The position numbers and the translations under genes are program-made. Positions 5,275-8,838 of a DNA stretch of 8,838 nt are shown in pieces. Each line of letters begins with the position of its first letter. Within the stretch, counting starts at the first letter, position 1. Source of the DNA: DUZB01 sp964407525 (GTDB taxonomy: Bacteria; Desulfobacterota; DSM-4660; Desulfatiglandales; Desulfatiglandaceae); assembly GCA_964407525.1 (NCBI GenBank), contig CAYOWC010000212.1, positions 1 through 8,838 of the forward strand. The letters are read 5' to 3'. Below the pieces are notes generated by a model. The model ran no database searches, had not been told where the DNA came from, and worked only from the letters and a program-made list of their open reading frames with translations.

Positions 5275-7170
5275 GTGGCCTTGATCGGGATGAGAAACAT
5301 ATCCTGGGGATTCGGGGATCCTCCGCTGATCGAAAACATCACCTGGCAGATTGAAAAAGGGGAGCGGGTCTGCCTGTTAGGGCGAAACGGTGTGGGAAAA
5401 TCCACATTGCTCAAGTTTCTTCATGGGGAAATGATTCCTGACAAGGGGGAGGTCTGGCCGCAGAAGGGGGTGACTGTTTCAGCCCTTAAGCAGGAAGTCC
5501 CCGAAGGCTTTGCTGGAACGGTCTTTGACGTAGTGGCCCGGGGGCTTGGTGAGAAGGGAAGGGCGCTTGTCGAATACAGGACAATTCGCCGCAATCCCTC
5601 TGCCTTGCTTTCCAGCGAGAGCGAGAAACGGATCGGGGTATTGCAGGAAAAATTCAGTACCAATGATGAATGGGGAATGCTGAGTGAGATTGAAACGACA
5701 CTTTCCCGGACAGAACTGAACGGTGAATGGCCCTTCGCCCAGCTTTCCGCAGGGTTGAAACGCCGTACCCTTTTTGCCCGGGCCCTGGTCGCAAAACCTG
5801 ATCTGCTACTTCTGGACGAACCTACCAATCACCTTGATATCGATAGTATCCTGTGGATGGAGGAGCTTATCCTTCGACACGTAAAAACCCTCCTTTTTGT
5901 TACCCATGATCGCGCTTTTCTGAAACGGATTGCAACCAGAATTGTAGAAATTGATCGTGGCCGGCTTTTCTCTTACGACTGCAACTACCAGAGGTATTTG
6001 GAGAGAAAACAGGCTGCCATGGTGGCGGAAGAAAAACAGGACAAGGTGTCCGACAGAAAGAGAAGCGCCGAAGAAGCCTGGATCAGACAGGGTATCAAAG
6101 CGCGCCGAACCCGCAATGAGGGGCGGGTGAGAGCCCTTTTGAAAATGCGGGAGAAATTTCAGGCACGTCGGAAAAAAACGGCGAATGTGACATTGCAGAT
6201 CCAGGAAGGGGAGCGAAGTGGAAAGCTTGTTATTAAGGCAAAAGAGGTAAGTTTTTCCCATGAGGACAACCCCATACTTGAACATTTCAGCACTACGATT
6301 CTTCGGGGGGACAAGGTTGGCATCATTGGGCCGAACGGGGCTGGAAAGACAACCCTTCTGAAGATTTTACTCAAAAATACGGACCCTGATATGGGGGCGG
6401 TTCGCCATGGCGCCAATCTGCAGATCGTTTATTTTGATCAGCTAAGGGAACAGCTGGATGAGGAAAAGACGGTCGCAGAAAATATTGGAGAGGGAAACAG
6501 CTTCATTATTTTTAACGGCCAGAAACGCCATGTAATCACACATCTTCAAGACTTTCTCTTTTCCCGGGAGCGGTGCAGCACCCCCGTGCGCGTTCTTTCC
6601 GGTGGAGAAAAAAATCGTTTGATGCTCGCCAGGCTTTTTACTCAACCGGCAAATATACTGGTAATGGATGAACCCACTAACGACCTGGATGCGGAGACCC
6701 TGGAACTTCTGGAAGAATTACTGTTTGAATATGAAGGCACTCTTTTGCTTGTGAGCCATGACCGGGCTTTTCTTAATAACGTGGTGACAAGTACGCTCGT
6801 TTTTGAGGGGAAAGGTCGCGTGACCCAATATGCGGGTGGGTATGATGACTGGGTCATCCAGAGACCTGCGATAGATGATTCTCCACCGCCTTCAAAAGCC
6901 GTTGATCGGAAGGAAAAAAAGCGGGAAAAACCTGCCAAAAAACGGACCCTGAAGTTCAAGGAGAAAAAAGAACTCTCCGAACTTCCCGATCACCTGCATA
7001 CACTGGAGACGGAAAAAGAGAACCTTTTCAAAAGCATGTCCGACCCTATGTATTACAAAAAAGGGAAAGAGGAGATGGCTGCAGCAACACTGCGACTGGA
7101 AGAATTGGAAAAAGAGATAGATGCGGCCTATTCCCGATGGGAGTTTCTGGATAGTATTGAGGAAGAGTAA
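5275..7170 (+). CDS. uup: ABC-F family ATPase Uup
   Basis: A soluble protein of 631 residues with two ABC ATPase domains and no membrane segments. Uup proteins associate with ribosomes and affect transposon excision and 50S assembly in E. coli. Counting from ATG 5269 (subtract 2 for the GTG start), domain 1 has Walker A GRNGVGKST (38-46), signature LSAGLKRR (159-166), Walker B LLLLDEPTNHLD (179-190) and THD (212-214). The linker holds the Uup-type stretch AWIRQGIKARRTRNEGRVRAL (270-290). Domain 2 has GPNGAGKTT (354-362), LSGGEKNR (443-450), ILVMDEPTNDLD (463-474) and SHD (496-498). The lysine-rich region and coiled coil (about 545-633) match the Uup C-terminal domain. GTG 5275 gives an N-terminus like E. 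coli MSLISM and is correctly spaced from AAGGAG. The first signature has Ala where LSGG is usual. Probably an operon with prfC. Confidence 0.93.
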   Translation: MALIGMRNISWGFGDPPLIENITWQIEKGERVCLLGRNGVGKSTLLKFLHGEMIPDKGEVWPQKGVTVSALKQEVPEGFAGTVFDVVARGLGEKGRALVEYRTIRRNPSALLSSESEKRIGVLQEKFSTNDEWGMLSEIETTLSRTELNGEWPFAQLSAGLKRRTLFARALVAKPDLLLLDEPTNHLDIDSILWMEELILRHVKTLLFVTHDRAFLKRIATRIVEIDRGRLFSYDCNYQRYLERKQAAMVAEEKQDKVSDRKRSAEEAWIRQGIKARRTRNEGRVRALLKMREKFQARRKKTANVTLQIQEGERSGKLVIKAKEVSFSHEDNPILEHFSTTILRGDKVGIIGPNGAGKTTLLKILLKNTDPDMGAVRHGANLQIVYFDQLREQLDEEKTVAENIGEGNSFIIFNGQKRHVITHLQDFLFSRERCSTPVRVLSGGEKNRLMLARLFTQPANILVMDEPTNDLDAETLELLEELLFEYEGTLLLVSHDRAFLNNVVTSTLVFEGKGRVTQYAGGYDDWVIQRPAIDDSPPPSKAVDRKEKKREKPAKKRTLKFKEKKELSELPDHLHTLETEKENLFKSMSDPMYYKKGKEEMAAATLRLEELEKEIDAAYSRWEFLDSIEEE

Positions 7171-7233
7171 ATAATTTCGGGTAATCACGGATTAGCGTCA
7201 TATTTTTATTTATTGTCGAATAGACCATGCTCT

Positions 7234-7369
7234 GGTGTCAGGTGTCAGGTGTCAGGAAAAAATCCGACGGGATTCTACGTATTCAATTTGATAACAAATG
7301 GTTACATTTTGCAAAATCGCAAAGCATGAATAGAAAGTACTGAATCACTGACACCCGACACCTGACACC
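7234..7369. repeat. Inverted pair of GGTGTCA heptamer tracts in the uup/peptidase convergent gap
   Basis: The left arm is three perfect GGTGTCA units (7234-7254). The right arm (7349-7369) is the reverse complement with one changed base. Including one more flanking base, the arms pair at 21 of 22 positions (7234-7255 with 7348-7369), around a loop of 92 bases. The loop contains a 12-bp palindrome, ATTTTGCAAAAT (7306-7317), and a small hairpin (AATCC/GGATT). A transcript from either side could form a long stem, so the element might protect or end both messages. No T-run follows and no target-site duplication is evident, so neither an intrinsic terminator nor a MITE is established. The rest of 7171-7423 shows no gene. 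Confidence 0.85.
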
Positions 7370-7423
7370 TCGGTTCCGGAAAAATAATTCTTCACGCTGA
7401 CCCTCGTTGAGCCATAATTTCAT

Positions 7424-8838
7424 TTATCCCAGAGCCCTTTCCCACTTCTTCACCATGATCTCCATGCTCATTTCCGTCAAACCGTTACGTTCCAGAAAAG
7501 CAGGGAGGTCATCTCGATTCCCCTGTGACCACCAACCTTTGAGAATAATTCCCGCTTCCTTCGTGAACATCCACCGTTTTCCAAGAACTTCCCTCAAGTG
7601 ACTTTCCATAACCGCCTCCCCCATCCACCCCAGAATGTAATCAAGGCAGTATAGTTCCGGAACCAGATCGAAAAGGTGACTTTCAGGCTGATAATAAAAG
7701 CCGGTATATCGTGCCATCGTCCTCGCATAGGGCTCTCCACTGGTAAGATCTCCACCCATGAACATCTCGTATTCCGCTATGAACTTGGCGGCGTACCTCC
7801 GGAACATGGAAAAATCTTTGAGAACCTTGTGGTAAGTGAGGTCTTCAGCTTCCTTTGCGTGGAGCCCCAGTTGTTTTGTCAGAAAAGGGACGGAAAGGGC
7901 GAGATTTTGGTTAAGAAAAGCAAAGGCTTCAGATAGGCTGAACGATGTAGCCATGTCTTTTTCCGCAAAGGAAAGGTCGGAAGACGTATAGGCAGCCGAA
8001 AACCCATGGCCCAGTTCGTGCCACAGGGTTTCCAGGTCAATCCAGCCTCCTTCGGGTCTCATGAGTATGGTTATCTCGTCAGGGGCCTGAAGAACAAAAC
8101 AGATGCCCTGGGCGCTCTTTCCCTTTTCTTTCCCTATGTCTATATTCAGGCCCGGAATATGATCGGTATCCATATCCCAGTGTCTAAAAAAAGGAGTCAG
8201 TTCTCCCAATGGTTTTTCGGGAAACAAGCCGTCAAACTCCCGCAGACTCAATATGTTGATGGAGTCAAACCGAGTGAGATCCGCCAGGGGGATGCCGAAC
8301 CGTTTTCTGCACCACTTTTCCATGGCATCAAAATAGAGTGTATCTGTTGTTAGAAGGAGCTTTTTTAATGCTTCATAATAATAGGAGTAATCTAACGCTT
8401 TTTTTTCGCTGCAGTACTGGATGTAATTTTCAAAACCCAGGTCATTGGAAAGCATTTCAATCAGAATGTTCCAGTAATTGAGGGCAAACGGCTTGAGGAA
8501 TTTACACAAGGGGCCACTTTCTTTCTGAAGGATCTGCCTTTTTTCATAGGTGCTGGATTTCTGGCACCAGGTAATGATGTCTCGGAAATAGATTTTTTCC
8601 CCGGAAACATGGGCTGCGGCGCCCCGCGTCCATGCACGCATCTCATTTTCGTGGGGGAGGAGGGCGCGTTGCAGGTAGTGGTCAATGAGGGCAAATCGCA
8701 ATCGCCTTTTTCCTGTTGCGCCAGGTAGTGCATCAATGGCGGCAAGAGTATCCAGGTTGATGAAACTGTCGTACCCTTCATAGATTTCATAGGCCGTGAA
8801 AGGTGCTTTGTCGCCTTTCCAGAGGGAAAGGGCTTCCA
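7424..8838 (-). CDS. M3-family zinc metallopeptidase (oligoendopeptidase-like), N-terminus beyond the window
   Basis: The reading frame is open from its TAA (7424-7426) to the window edge, giving 470 visible residues. A TTG at 8701 is in frame, but 45 sense codons lie upstream of it (reading EALSLWKGDKAPF and onward), so it is not the start. M3 enzymes of the PepF type are usually about 560-600 residues, so roughly 100 or more residues are probably missing. The zinc site is clear: HELGH at 8006-8020 and a candidate third ligand Glu in SLSEAF at 7928-7930, 30 residues after the first His, the spacing seen in thimet-oligopeptidase-like enzymes. The C-terminal DLVPELYCLDYILGWMGEAVM resembles the conserved helical part of the family. 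No signal peptide can be judged. The likely role is cytosolic cleavage of short peptides; substrate unknown. Convergent with uup. Confidence 0.85.
   Translation of the reverse strand, partial: EALSLWKGDKAPFTAYEIYEGYDSFINLDTLAAIDALPGATGKRRLRFALIDHYLQRALLPHENEMRAWTRGAAAHVSGEKIYFRDIITWCQKSSTYEKRQILQKESGPLCKFLKPFALNYWNILIEMLSNDLGFENYIQYCSEKKALDYSYYYEALKKLLLTTDTLYFDAMEKWCRKRFGIPLADLTRFDSINILSLREFDGLFPEKPLGELTPFFRHWDMDTDHIPGLNIDIGKEKGKSAQGICFVLQAPDEITILMRPEGGWIDLETLWHELGHGFSAAYTSSDLSFAEKDMATSFSLSEAFAFLNQNLALSVPFLTKQLGLHAKEAEDLTYHKVLKDFSMFRRYAAKFIAEYEMFMGGDLTSGEPYARTMARYTGFYYQPESHLFDLVPELYCLDYILGWMGEAVMESHLREVLGKRWMFTKEAGIILKGWWSQGNRDDLPAFLERNGLTEMSMEIMVKKWERALG

Noticed and set aside
7234..7369. 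CRISPR-like array
   Set aside because: The units are only 7 bp and adjacent, without regular spacers, and there are no cas genes. They are tandem repeats.
8699..8701. TTG as the start of the M3 peptidase
   Set aside because: The frame continues without a stop for 45 codons to the window edge with plausible protein sequence, and the family is longer than the 425 residues this start would give.

Overview
This 8.8 kb window looks like ordinary bacterial chromosome carrying six protein genes: five complete and one cut by the right edge. Several features fit a Gram-negative, Desulfobacterota (Deltaproteobacteria)-like organism: the Proteobacteria-type RF3, Uup and YhbY proteins, a fused SpmA-SpmB membrane protein, and intergenic DNA full of REP-like palindromes and 7-bp tandem repeats. 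That lineage is an inference. No rRNA or marker gene is present to settle it. I found no tRNA, rRNA, CRISPR array, prophage or transposase gene.

Layout. At 31-1344 (-) is a one-chain SpmA-SpmB fusion, a polytopic membrane protein of the nucleoside-recognition (Gate) family. A 502-bp gap (1345-1846) holds no convincing gene but carries three kinds of repeat: a 30-bp imperfect inverted repeat, a 29-bp REP-like hairpin and a heptamer tract next to the following ribosome binding site. hisC (1847-2941, +) follows, without other his genes. Its convergent gap with yhbY contains an inverted copy of the same 29-bp hairpin and another heptamer tract. yhbY (3117-3440, -; ribosome assembly) and prfC (3642-5228, +; release factor RF3) are divergent, with a good sigma70-type promoter for prfC between them. 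uup (5275-7170, +; ABC-F ATPase) follows prfC closely and is probably co-transcribed with it. A 253-bp convergent gap contains a 22-bp inverted repeat built from GGTGTCA heptamers. Finally, an M3-type zinc metallopeptidase (7424 to the window edge, -) is open through position 8838, so its N-terminus lies outside.

How the genes relate. yhbY, prfC and uup all act on the ribosome (50S assembly, release-factor recycling, ribosome-associated ABC-F ATPase) and form the only clear functional cluster. hisC, the SpmAB fusion and the peptidase look like independent housekeeping units separated by repeat-rich spacers.

I see no convincing new biological system. The most unusual material is the repeat content. 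Degenerate 7-bp tandem repeats of four different sequences occur in four spacers, possibly extending into the 3' end of hisC, and an inverted pair of REP-like hairpins brackets hisC.
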